From positions 1 to 64,000 of the forward strand of contig NZ_AUCK01000024.1 of NCBI RefSeq assembly GCF_000429725.1: a DNA stretch of 64,000 bases, in the 5' to 3' direction. The stretch is from Alkalicoccus chagannorensis DSM 18086. Its GTDB lineage: Bacteria > Bacillota > Bacilli > Bacillales > Salisediminibacteriaceae. Positions 16,698 to 24,190 of the stretch are shown in pieces (positions within the stretch are counted from its first letter, which is position 1; every line of letters begins with the position of its first letter). The notes below the pieces were generated by a model. The model ran no database searches and was not told the origin of the DNA. It saw only the letters and a list, made by a program, of their open reading frames with translations. The position numbers and the translations under genes are program-made.

Positions 16698-16925
16698 GAC
16701 GCCTGCAGCTCCTTTTTCTTCGCTTGCCGCGGAGAAATCCTTCCGCTGTCCCTTCCTTTCGTCCGGGATGATCGTCACGCTTTCTTTTTCCGCAGGCGTC
16801 TCGAAACATCGCCCTGCCTGGCTTTTTTGATAGAAAATGGGAGAAAGAGATCACCTCTGTCTTTCTATTGCAAAGCAAGAACGAAGCGGAAACCGGCGGA
16901 GCTCATCCACGGCAGGCATGCCGAG
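16698..16925 (+). repeat. Family C repeat, copy C2
   Basis: The first part is bounded by GACGCCTGC and GCAGGCGTC, about 100 bp apart and inverted, enclosing TTCTTCGCTTGCC and TCACGCTTTCTTT blocks. The second part ends CCACGGCAGGC. It matches the complement of 41909-42180. Confidence 0.6.
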
Positions 16926-17054
16926 TGGAAGGGAAGGATCCTTGTATCAACAAGGAACAGGAACAGCGCCTTTTATTTAAAGCTGCCTTGAAAATAGAAC
17001 ATAGCAGTCTATGTTCATCTATCATGGTGCAACGAGGTTGCATGAGTGTCTCTG

Positions 17055-17155
17055 TGCAAGCTTGTTGTTGTTATTTGATGAAAGCAGCAATAGGCGGCGA
17101 CGCTCAATGGATAAGCGCCGAAAGCGGATGAAATCAACAAAGCACGATAACATAG
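17055..17155 (+). repeat. Family B repeat, copy B1
   Basis: It shares with 36966-37081 the blocks TTTGATGAAAGCAGC, ATAGGCGGCGACGCTCAA, AGCGGATGAAATCAACAA and CGATAACATAG. B1 is about 15 bp shorter in the middle. Each copy lies directly beyond the terminator of a minus-strand gene. Confidence 0.7.
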
Positions 17156-17162
17156 CCATTCT

Positions 17163-17202
17163 TTAAAAAAACCGCGTGCAGCACTTGTGCCGCACGCGGT
17201 TT
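17163..17202 (-). terminator. yheA terminator
   Basis: AAACCGCGTGC (17169-17179) pairs perfectly with 17192-17202; a T-run follows on the minus strand. Confidence 0.8.
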
Positions 17203-17214
17203 ATCTTTACTTGA

Positions 17215-17574
17215 CTACTCGTTCTCGCTTCCTTCGACGCCGTAAAGCTCTTCCAGCGGCTCTGTAACAATTTTGTTGAGTTCGCCGACGAACTGGCTCA
17301 TGCGCTGCTCTTCTTCCATCAGCTTCATGATCTGTTCGTGCTGCTGCACTACTTCAAACTGCTTTTGAGCCTGCTGTACTTCATCTTCGGAGATTTCTTC
17401 TCCGTTCATCTGCTTCTGCTGCAGGGACATCTGCAGTTCGCGGAAGTTATCGAGCATTTTCTTAGCAACTTCATCGTTGTTTACTTCGTCATGAAGATTT
17501 TTCAGTGTTGTGAACTGTTCACTTGCTTTCAGCTCTTCTTTCAGTTCCTGGGCCTTATCAAATGGGTTTGCCAT
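17215..17574 (-). CDS. yheA: YheA, YlbF/YmcA-family protein
   Basis: This 119-residue all-helical protein matches the YlbF/YmcA (Com_YlbF) family in length (B. subtilis YheA is 117) and in its Glu/Gln-rich amphipathic helices. Family members YlbF, YmcA and YaaT influence biofilm, competence and RNase Y activity; the role of YheA itself is not known. ATG 17574 follows AAGGAGG. It lies downstream of yheB, same strand, 68 bp apart. Confidence 0.88.
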   Translation of the reverse strand: MANPFDKAQELKEELKASEQFTTLKNLHDEVNNDEVAKKMLDNFRELQMSLQQKQMNGEEISEDEVQQAQKQFEVVQQHEQIMKLMEEEQRMSQFVGELNKIVTEPLEELYGVEGSENE

Positions 17575-17642
17575 GAATAGTTCCTCCTTGGTTTTGAGCA
17601 ATACCGTTCGACTTTAACATAGTTGAGAAAAGAATGCATCCA

Positions 17643-18782
17643 TTAGAAGATAAACAGCAGAAGAAATCCTTGTATCAACCCGACAAACGAGCCAATCAGC
17701 GCACCGAGGATGGCAATCATCTTCAGCTCCCGTTTCGCGATGAGAAGGAGCATCTCCTCCAGCCTGGACAATGGAAAGGTGTTTACTTCTTTCGTGACAA
17801 GCTCACGGATCCCGATACGCTGCATGATGGATTTCATATAGCGGGAAAGGATCATCGAAGCGGAAGCCATGACTGATGGGACAACCGTTTTATTCAGCAG
17901 CTCTTCATACCGGCCGCTCCAGGCGGATAAGGGTTCACTCCACTCCCCGATCACCGGCGTTCGTCCAACCACCGTCATCGTCATCCGTTCTACCTGTTCA
18001 TTGAGTTTTTCTTCTGTGATGTACTCAGACGGCGTAGACTGGAGCATGCCGCGCCATTCTTCCATGAGCAGCTCTTCCATGAGTTCTTTCGTTTCCTTCT
18101 CCAAAAGAAGCCGTTTCAACTCGCGTGAAATCATTTCCGCGATATGCAGACGCTGGGCCATTCTGCTGAACATCGAGGTCATGTTCCCTTTAGAATGAAG
18201 GTAATTCGTCAGCATGCGGTCGATCTCCCTCTGACCGCTCTCCGAACCAATCCATTCGGCCCCTTTACGTGCAGTTTCATCGATGACTTTCGGGATTTTC
18301 CGCTCCACTGCTCCGATGAGATTTTCCGGAACCCACTCTTCAAAGGAGCGGTGTTTATAATCATTGAACAAACTGCGCAGCTTGTCCTGGAGCCCCGTCT
18401 CGATCGTCTCGCGGAAATGCAGAAGCTGATCTTTTCTGCCGAGGTGCTCTTCCATCCACTCATCGAGGGTTCGATCTTCCTCCAGCAGTTCTTTGATACC
18501 GTCTTTCAGCCGCTGCTCCACCTCCTCAAACAGGACGCCTTCACTGATCTTCTCCTGCATGCCTTCTGGTGTTACGAGGTGGGTTTCTACGAGCCTGCCG
18601 AGATTCTCTGCAATCTCCTCCCGCCTTTTCGGAATCAGCCCCGGGGTGAAGGGGACATGGAAATTCCCGATAAACCAGGCTTTGTATGGTCTGAACAGCA
18701 TTCTAATTGCTATAATGTTGGTGCCCCCGCCGATGACAGCACCAAGGAGTATGATAATAACAAGCAGGATCCATTCGTTCAT
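17643..18782 (-). CDS. yheB: YheB, DUF445 membrane protein
   Basis: This 379-residue protein has a transmembrane helix at each end (about residues 3-25 and 355-378) around a long helical, charged middle, the DUF445 layout. The N-terminal GGGTNIIAIRMLFRPYKAW segment is the family hallmark as I recall it. ATG 18782 lies six bases after AGGAGG; the TTG codon at 18788 is too close. Function unknown; B. subtilis also pairs yheB with yheA. Confidence 0.88.
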   Translation of the reverse strand: MNEWILLVIIILLGAVIGGGTNIIAIRMLFRPYKAWFIGNFHVPFTPGLIPKRREEIAENLGRLVETHLVTPEGMQEKISEGVLFEEVEQRLKDGIKELLEEDRTLDEWMEEHLGRKDQLLHFRETIETGLQDKLRSLFNDYKHRSFEEWVPENLIGAVERKIPKVIDETARKGAEWIGSESGQREIDRMLTNYLHSKGNMTSMFSRMAQRLHIAEMISRELKRLLLEKETKELMEELLMEEWRGMLQSTPSEYITEEKLNEQVERMTMTVVGRTPVIGEWSEPLSAWSGRYEELLNKTVVPSVMASASMILSRYMKSIMQRIGIRELVTKEVNTFPLSRLEEMLLLIAKRELKMIAILGALIGSFVGLIQGFLLLFIF

Positions 18783-18987
18783 AAACAACCTCCTCCAGAC
18801 ATCCGCGCGTTACGTTTTCTTCCCTTAGTATAGCGCAGAGCGTTCTTCTGCACCAAACGGGGATGATTTGCACCTGCTTCCATCCATGATAGGATATGGT
18901 AGGCAGCGTTTCACGACCTGGATTTTATTACTTACATTTTCCGTTCAGTCCGCGTGGCTGCTCGGGTCCAAGAAAGGAAGATGCAGC

Positions 18988-19185
18988 ATGATCGAGCATT
19001 TTCAATGCCGGCGGCGCCCTCCGTACGGCTGGCAGTTCACTTTTTATTACAAGCAGACGAGACACCGGGGCATCTACCATCAGGACGGCCGTATAGAATG
19101 GCGGCAGCCGGAAGAACCGGAGAAAGAGTCGCTCGAACACGCCGTGCATGACCTGATGCTCTACCATGTGTACGAAGACCACTAG
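18988..19185 (+). CDS. YheE-like small protein (DUF5342)
   Basis: This 65-residue soluble protein starts MIEHFQCRR and ends LMLYHVYEDH, with a GIYHQDGRIEW core. It resembles YheE/DUF5342 proteins, and the yheA-yheB-yheE neighbourhood agrees with B. subtilis. GGAAG lies upstream of the ATG. Fourteen bases separate it from the PucR-type regulator. Function unknown. Confidence 0.7.
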   Translation: MIEHFQCRRRPPYGWQFTFYYKQTRHRGIYHQDGRIEWRQPEEPEKESLEHAVHDLMLYHVYEDH

Positions 19186-19198
19186 GAGGTGGGACACG

Positions 19199-20032
19199 AT
19201 GATTACGCTCACATACGGACGTGTCACGAAACAGCTGGATGAAGCCGAGCTCACAACGGAAGAGCAGGCACTTCTGAAACGCCTCGTGCACGAGGATGAT
19301 ATGCCGGCGCTGCATCCTGCTGACGAGAACCTCCGGGACTACCTGATTGATGAAAAAGAGGTGCCCCAGTCCCTGTGGGCTGCTTCCCTTACCTTTCCCC
19401 TGCGGATTATATCTGTCAAACTTACTTCTCCAATCGACGATGAAGATGGTTTTGCCGAAGCTGTGCAGTCGTTCTTTCCGGGAGGAAGCACGTTCCTCTG
19501 GCGTTCCCGAAGAGAAGGCTTTCTTCTGCAGTCTCATAATGAAGACGTGGATCAGGACGATTCTCCAGGGGCTATCATCGATACCCTCGCTGCTGACTTC
19601 TACCAGCGGCCATCCATCGCCGTCGGTACCTTTGTGACGAAGCCCGCCAACGTAAAAAAACAGCTGGACTGGGAAACCCATGTATTCCGGGAGGCCGCTG
19701 CAGCCTTTCCTGAAAAACATGTATACACCGAACAGGAGCTCACGCTCTACTTTATGCTCAGCACTTTGTCAGAGCAGACGTTGAAGGATATCCGCGTCCT
19801 GCTGGAATCAGTCATGGATGATACCACGCTCCTGGAGTCAATCAGAATGTACCTTGAATGCAACATGAATGTTTCCATGGCGGCAAAGAAATTGTTCATG
19901 CACCGGAACACAATGCAGTACCGGGTCGATAAATTTATTGAGAAAACGTCGATTGATATTAAGAAATTCGCCAATGCAACCGCTGTGTACCTGCTCCTTC
20001 TTGCGGTGCCTGTGCTCTACCGCGAAGACTGA
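19199..20032 (+). CDS. PucR/CdaR-type transcriptional regulator
   Basis: This 277-residue protein has a C-terminal PucR-type helix-turn-helix (about residues 215-275: SMAAKKLFMHRNTMQYRVDK). The N-terminal two thirds have no domain I can name. AGGAGG precedes ATG 19199. It lies upstream of msmX, and the same pairing occurs in other Bacillaceae to my recollection. It could therefore control msmX, perhaps through the large palindrome at 20255-20296. That link is inference. Confidence 0.75.
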   Translation: MITLTYGRVTKQLDEAELTTEEQALLKRLVHEDDMPALHPADENLRDYLIDEKEVPQSLWAASLTFPLRIISVKLTSPIDDEDGFAEAVQSFFPGGSTFLWRSRREGFLLQSHNEDVDQDDSPGAIIDTLAADFYQRPSIAVGTFVTKPANVKKQLDWETHVFREAAAAFPEKHVYTEQELTLYFMLSTLSEQTLKDIRVLLESVMDDTTLLESIRMYLECNMNVSMAAKKLFMHRNTMQYRVDKFIEKTSIDIKKFANATAVYLLLLAVPVLYRED

Positions 20033-20147
20033 GCCGCGTGACGCAGACTTTCAGAGAAAAAGAGTTCTCCTTTTTCCCGCGAAGCGCGCGAATCTGCCGT
20101 CTTTCCGCTATGACATCTTTCACTTCTTACGCACTTTAACCAAACGG

Positions 20148-20176
20148 TCACGCCGGTAGACCGGCGTGATTTTTTC
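20148..20176 (+). terminator. Terminator after the PucR-type gene
   Basis: TCACGCCGGT (20148-20157) pairs with ACCGGCGTGA (20160-20169), then TTTTTTC. The loop is only two bases. Confidence 0.8.
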
Positions 20177-20254
20177 TGTACCCGGTCCAAGCCTCCAACG
20201 CTGGCTGAAGTGTCGATACGAAGACCGTGACAGATGCGGTCTCTCCCCTATTCC

Positions 20255-20296
20255 GCACAGTGCACAAAGTTGTAAGCGTTTTTTTGTGCACTGTGC
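20255..20296 (+). promoter_or_regulatory. 14-bp perfect inverted repeat enclosing a cre-like site upstream of msmX
   Basis: GCACAGTGCACAAA (20255-20268) is repeated inverted at 20283-20296. The 14-bp spacer contains most of TGTAAGCGTTTTTT (20271-20284), which fits the CcpA cre consensus with one or two mismatches. It ends 79 bp before the msmX ATG. It may be an operator for the neighbouring PucR-type regulator and for CcpA. Confidence 0.5.
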
Positions 20297-20375
20297 CAAT
20301 AGATATGAAACCCTTTTCACGTTACACTGACATCAGTTCAGAAAAACAGAGAATGAGTTTGGGAGGAGTTTTAAC

Positions 20376-21467
20376 ATGGCAGATATTACGTTCAGTAACC
20401 TTTATAAAATTTACGATGGAGAAGTTCAGGCAGTAACGGATTTCAACCTCAACATTGAAGACAAGGAATTTATCGTCTTCGTAGGGCCGTCCGGTTGCGG
20501 AAAGTCCACTACTCTCCGGATGGTAGCCGGCCTGGAGGATATCTCTAAAGGGGACCTCTACATCGGCGAAGACCGGGTGAACGATGTGGCCCCGAAAGAC
20601 CGCGACATTGCGATGGTATTCCAGAACTACGCGCTGTATCCGCACATGAACGTCTACGAAAACATGGCATTCGGCCTGAAGCTGCGTAAGTTCCCTAAAA
20701 ACGAAATTGATGAGCGCGTCCAGAACGCGGCCAAAATTCTCGGCCTTACAGAAATGCTCGACCGTAAACCGAAAGCAATGTCCGGTGGTCAGCGCCAGCG
20801 TGTTGCCCTCGGACGAGCGATCGTACGAAATCCGAAAGTATTTCTCATGGATGAGCCGCTGTCCAACCTGGATGCTAAACTCCGTGTTCAAATGCGTGCA
20901 GAGATCATCAAGCTCCACCATCGACTGCAGACGACGACCATCTATGTTACGCACGACCAGACTGAGGCAATGACAATGGCGTCCCGGATTGTTGTCATGA
21001 AGGACGGGCTGGTCCAGCAGGTCGGCGCTCCGAAGGATATTTATGATTATCCGGAAAACATTTTCGTCGGCGGCTTCATCGGCTCTCCTGCGATGAACTT
21101 CCTGCACGGAAAGCTTACCGGCAACACGTTCGAAATGAACGGCCATAAAGTACAGGTGCCTGCCGGCAAAATGAAAATGCTTGAAGGGTATGATCAAAAG
21201 GATCTCATCCTCGGCATTCGTCCAGAGGATATCCATGATGAGCCGGTCTTCCTCGATGCTTCGGAAAACACGAAATTTGAAGCAACGATCGAAGTATCTG
21301 AGCTGATGGGTGCTGAATCCTACCTTTACTCCCGAGTAGGTGACCAGGAATTCGTAGCACGTGTCGATTCCCGTACAGATGTCTACAGTGGTTCGGCTAT
21401 GGAACTTGCGTTTGATATGAACAAAGCGCATTTCTTTGATCCAGACGACGAACAGCGCATCCGCTAA
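20376..21467 (+). CDS. msmX: MsmX/UgpC-type multi-sugar ABC transporter ATPase
   Basis: This 363-residue ABC ATPase has Walker A at residues 37-45 (GPSGCGKST), signature MSGGQRQR, Walker B FLMDEP and the C-terminal TOBE-type regulatory domain of CUT1 sugar importers. No permease or binding protein lies nearby. That fits MsmX, which energises several sugar importers encoded elsewhere in Bacillus. The ATG follows GGGAGG. Catabolite control is suggested by the cre-like site upstream. Confidence 0.93.
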   Translation: MADITFSNLYKIYDGEVQAVTDFNLNIEDKEFIVFVGPSGCGKSTTLRMVAGLEDISKGDLYIGEDRVNDVAPKDRDIAMVFQNYALYPHMNVYENMAFGLKLRKFPKNEIDERVQNAAKILGLTEMLDRKPKAMSGGQRQRVALGRAIVRNPKVFLMDEPLSNLDAKLRVQMRAEIIKLHHRLQTTTIYVTHDQTEAMTMASRIVVMKDGLVQQVGAPKDIYDYPENIFVGGFIGSPAMNFLHGKLTGNTFEMNGHKVQVPAGKMKMLEGYDQKDLILGIRPEDIHDEPVFLDASENTKFEATIEVSELMGAESYLYSRVGDQEFVARVDSRTDVYSGSAMELAFDMNKAHFFDPDDEQRIR

Positions 21468-21505
21468 TACCCTATTATTTGGTAATATAGATTCATTCCC
21501 CCTTT

Positions 21506-21543
21506 GCAGAAAGCCGGCCTTCCCGCCGGTTTTCTGCTTTTTT
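21506..21543 (+). terminator. msmX terminator
   Basis: GCAGAAAGCCGGC (21506-21518) pairs with 21525-21537 apart from one G-T pair, followed by TTTTTTA. Confidence 0.8.
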
Positions 21544-21826
21544 ATCTACATTTTTATGAAGGAAGACGTCAGTAGGGGCCGCTCCCCGTCAAGAGTGAAT
21601 GCCTTTGTTTTTTCGGCACGCCGTTCCAATCAAAACGGGGATCCATGCCTTTGATCTGCTGCGCCTGATTCTAGTTCAGAACCCCCAGGAAGCAGCAAAT
21701 GTCGTCCGTTCCATGTTGTCTCTTCTCACTGCACAACAAGCTGCATGCAAAAACAGGAGGACTCGTCCTTTTCCAGCGGGCGGTCATCTGCTACAATGAT
21801 AGGAAACATACGTTTGGAGGATCACG
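21544..21826. other. Intergenic DNA with a family A fragment (21610-21637, minus strand)
   Basis: No gene is seen. A short minus-strand piece reads TTTTGATTGGAACGGCGTGC, the conserved box of family A, without the hairpins. A TACAAT -10-like hexamer near 21793 may serve the exonuclease gene. Confidence 0.35.
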
Positions 21827-22459
21827 ATGAATTTTACCGCGATTGATTTTGAAACGGCATCCAGAGAGGCGGGAAGTGCCTGCGCTATCGGCTTTGTCCA
21901 CATACGGAACAGCGAGATATACGAAACCGGCTACTCTCTGATCCGTCCGTACACGTCTTACTTTGACCCTGCCTGCGTGCGCGTGCACGGCTTGACATGG
22001 GACGATGTCAAAGATGCACCGACTTTCGATGAGCTGATGCCGGACCTGTCCCCTTATCTGGAAGGCCAGCTGCTCGTTGCACATAATGCGTCTTTTGATA
22101 TGCGTGTCCTTCGCTCCGCTCTGGATGTTCATCAGCTGAAGTATCCTCGCGCATCCTATAATTGTACGGTTCAGATCGCCAAAAAGACGTGGCCGGAGTT
22201 TTACAATTTCAAGCTCTCCACTGTCGCCCATGAGCTGGGGGTATCTTTTCAGCACCACCACGCACTGGAGGATGCACAAGTATGTGCAGAAATTATGCTG
22301 CGCGCCGAGGAGATTCATCAAGCTTTTGATGAGGAAACGTTTCTTCAGCGGCTGCAGCTCTCCAACGGTACGCTGGCACCAGGTGCGCACATCACACCCG
22401 GCAGGAATAAGAAAATGCGGAAAAGTGGTGCTTCTCCTGCTTTTCTCGAAGGAAGGTAA
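21827..22459 (+). CDS. DnaQ-like 3'-5' exonuclease
   Basis: This 210-residue DEDDh exonuclease has motif ExoI IDFET (D7, E9), ExoII HNASFDMRVL and ExoIII HHALEDA. It resembles stand-alone DNA polymerase III epsilon-like proteins; the cellular role (proofreading or nucleic-acid turnover) is not evident. GGAGG precedes the ATG. The C-terminal 40 residues are basic and low in predicted structure. It is a single gene, followed by an IS fragment. Confidence 0.85.
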   Translation: MNFTAIDFETASREAGSACAIGFVHIRNSEIYETGYSLIRPYTSYFDPACVRVHGLTWDDVKDAPTFDELMPDLSPYLEGQLLVAHNASFDMRVLRSALDVHQLKYPRASYNCTVQIAKKTWPEFYNFKLSTVAHELGVSFQHHHALEDAQVCAEIMLRAEEIHQAFDEETFLQRLQLSNGTLAPGAHITPGRNKKMRKSGASPAFLEGR

Positions 22460-22507
22460 CGGCATCCTGCTCTGCGAGTAGCTCCCCCTCTGAATGGAAC
22501 TCTGAGC

Positions 22508-22750
22508 GAGGCTGGGACAACATCGTTTTCCTGCACGTAAAAAACGCTTTCGATGACCCAAGTGGGATCGTCGAAAGCGTTTTGTTTTTACATAACGTTC
22601 ACTGCCAGGAGTGCAAACCCGAGTTCCTGTTTTACCTTCGCTTTGCCTCTCACCGACATGCTGGTGACTTCAGAAATCCAACAACGGCTTCCACGTCGGT
22701 TTTACGCCGATGGTAGATGGTTCCCGGTTTCTCTTCCGAAAGCACCGGTA
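22508..22750 (-). mobile_element. IS1182-type element fragment, transposase 3' end
   Basis: It starts with the terminal repeat GAGGCTGGGACAA (22508-22520), followed by sequence nearly identical to 55581-55660, including a hairpin around GAAAGCG. Transposase codons follow. The other end is lost. It lies between the exonuclease gene and the 3' end of the leucine operon. Confidence 0.7.
22588..22750 (-). pseudogene. C-terminal remnant of IS1182-family transposase
   Basis: Reading leftward the peptide is IYHRRKTDVEAVVGFLK, then a frameshift with lost residues, then SVRGKAKVKQELGFALLAVN and a stop at 22588-22590. These blocks match the C-terminus of IS1182 transposases as I remember it. The gene is clearly dead. 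Confidence 0.7.
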
Positions 22751-22837
22751 TCGATGCAACATGGCCGACTTCTACGGATCGCTGACGCTCCAGTCGTCCT
22801 ATCGCAAACACGCGCAGCAACCGATTCAACCTTCCTC

Positions 22838-23473
22838 TCAGGACAGCAGCGGCGGTCCTGTCACTGCCTGAATCTCTTCAAAGCTCGACCCGTCGAGAAT
22901 TTCTTTTAATTTCAACCCCTGCGGCGTCACATCGATGACAGCCCGGTCGGTGATGATGCGGTCTACTACGCCTTTCCCGGTTAAAGGCAGACTGCATTCC
23001 TGTACGATTTTCGGAGTCCCATCTTTGCTCACATGATCCATGATGATGATCACCCGCTTTGCTCCGTGGACCAGATCCATGGCACCGCCCATCCCTTTGA
23101 TCATTTTACCCGGGATCATCCAGTTGGCGAGGTCCCCGCCGGCTGCCACTTCCATTGCTCCGAGAATCGCAACGTCAATATGGCCGCCCCGGATCATCGC
23201 AAAAGATTCTGCGCTGCTGAAAAAGGCGGCTCCCTTCGCTGTAGTCACCGTCTCTTTTCCGGCGTTAATCAGATCGGCATCCAGTTCTTCTTCCGTCGGA
23301 TAAGGTCCAATACCGAGCAGGCCGTTTTCGGACTGCAGCATCACCTCTTTTTGTGGATCGAGATAGTTCGCCACCATCGTCGGCATCCCGATGCCGAGAT
23401 TGACATAATCTCCACTCTGGATTTCTTTTTCTGCTCTCCTCGCAATGGTTGCCCTTTTTTCCTGTTTGTCCAT
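22838..23473 (-). CDS. scoB: ScoB-like CoA-transferase beta subunit
   Basis: This 211-residue beta subunit of a 3-oxoacid CoA-transferase carries the catalytic glutamate E49 in SENGLLG. With ScoA it moves CoA from succinyl-CoA to acetoacetate. Here it is last of eight genes for leucine breakdown, where acetoacetate is an end product of HMG-CoA lyase, so the function is well motivated. AGGAGG precedes the ATG; scoA ends 12 bp upstream. Confidence 0.92.
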   Translation of the reverse strand: MDKQEKRATIARRAEKEIQSGDYVNLGIGMPTMVANYLDPQKEVMLQSENGLLGIGPYPTEEELDADLINAGKETVTTAKGAAFFSSAESFAMIRGGHIDVAILGAMEVAAGGDLANWMIPGKMIKGMGGAMDLVHGAKRVIIIMDHVSKDGTPKIVQECSLPLTGKGVVDRIITDRAVIDVTPQGLKLKEILDGSSFEEIQAVTGPPLLS

Positions 23474-23485
23474 CGGAATCCCTCC

Positions 23486-24178
23486 TTATCCTTCTTTTAC
23501 CGTCCGGCGCTCGATTCGATTCTCCTGCTCTGCCTGCAGCATGCGGTCAACGTAAATCCCCGGAGTGTGGATGTGATGCGGATCAATCGTGCCCGGCTCC
23601 ACAAGATGCTCCACTTCGGCAATCGTCAGCCTGCCGGCTGCTGCAATCATGGGATTGAAGTTTTGAGCAGTTTTTCGGTAGACGAGGTTGCCGAAGGTGT
23701 CTCCCGTATGGGCTCGGACGATACTCACATCCCCCGTAATCGCCTCCTCGAGCAGATACGGCCTGCCGTGAAATTCACGCACTTCTTTCCCTTCTGCAAT
23801 CTTCGTTCCGACGCCGGCAGGAGTATAAAAAGCAGGGATTCCTGCTCCGCCTGCCCTCAGCTTTTCCGCGAGCGTCCCCTGCGGTACGAGCTCTACTTCC
23901 AGCTCCCCGTTAATCACCTGACGTTCAAATTCTTTGTTCTCCCCTACGTAGGACGCATAAATTTTATCAATCTGCTTTTTTTCGAGCAGCAGCCCGAGAC
24001 CCCAGTCATCCACACCGCAGTTGTTTGATACAATCGTCAAGTTTTTCAAGTTTTTATCGGCTATCGCCTGAATGACATGTTCTGGAATGCCGCAGAGGCC
24101 GAATCCCCCTGCAAGAATCACCGCACCATCTTCCAGGCCGTTAATAACCTCTTCCGCTGATTGAAATAGTGGTTTCAT
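23486..24178 (-). CDS. scoA: ScoA-like CoA-transferase alpha subunit
   Basis: This 230-residue alpha subunit has the family's glycine-rich GGFGLCGIPE segment near residue 25, which forms part of the CoA site. It pairs with ScoB. Twelve bases separate it from mccB upstream, whose stop is at 24191. GAGGAGG precedes the ATG. Confidence 0.92.
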   Translation of the reverse strand: MKPLFQSAEEVINGLEDGAVILAGGFGLCGIPEHVIQAIADKNLKNLTIVSNNCGVDDWGLGLLLEKKQIDKIYASYVGENKEFERQVINGELEVELVPQGTLAEKLRAGGAGIPAFYTPAGVGTKIAEGKEVREFHGRPYLLEEAITGDVSIVRAHTGDTFGNLVYRKTAQNFNPMIAAAGRLTIAEVEHLVEPGTIDPHHIHTPGIYVDRMLQAEQENRIERRTVKEG

Positions 24179-24190
24179 GAAGATCCTCCT

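Noticed and set aside
20322-21431. Long minus-strand frame of 369 codons opposite msmX
   Set aside because: The plus-strand gene is an unmistakable ABC ATPase with all motifs; the antisense frame is a codon-bias shadow.
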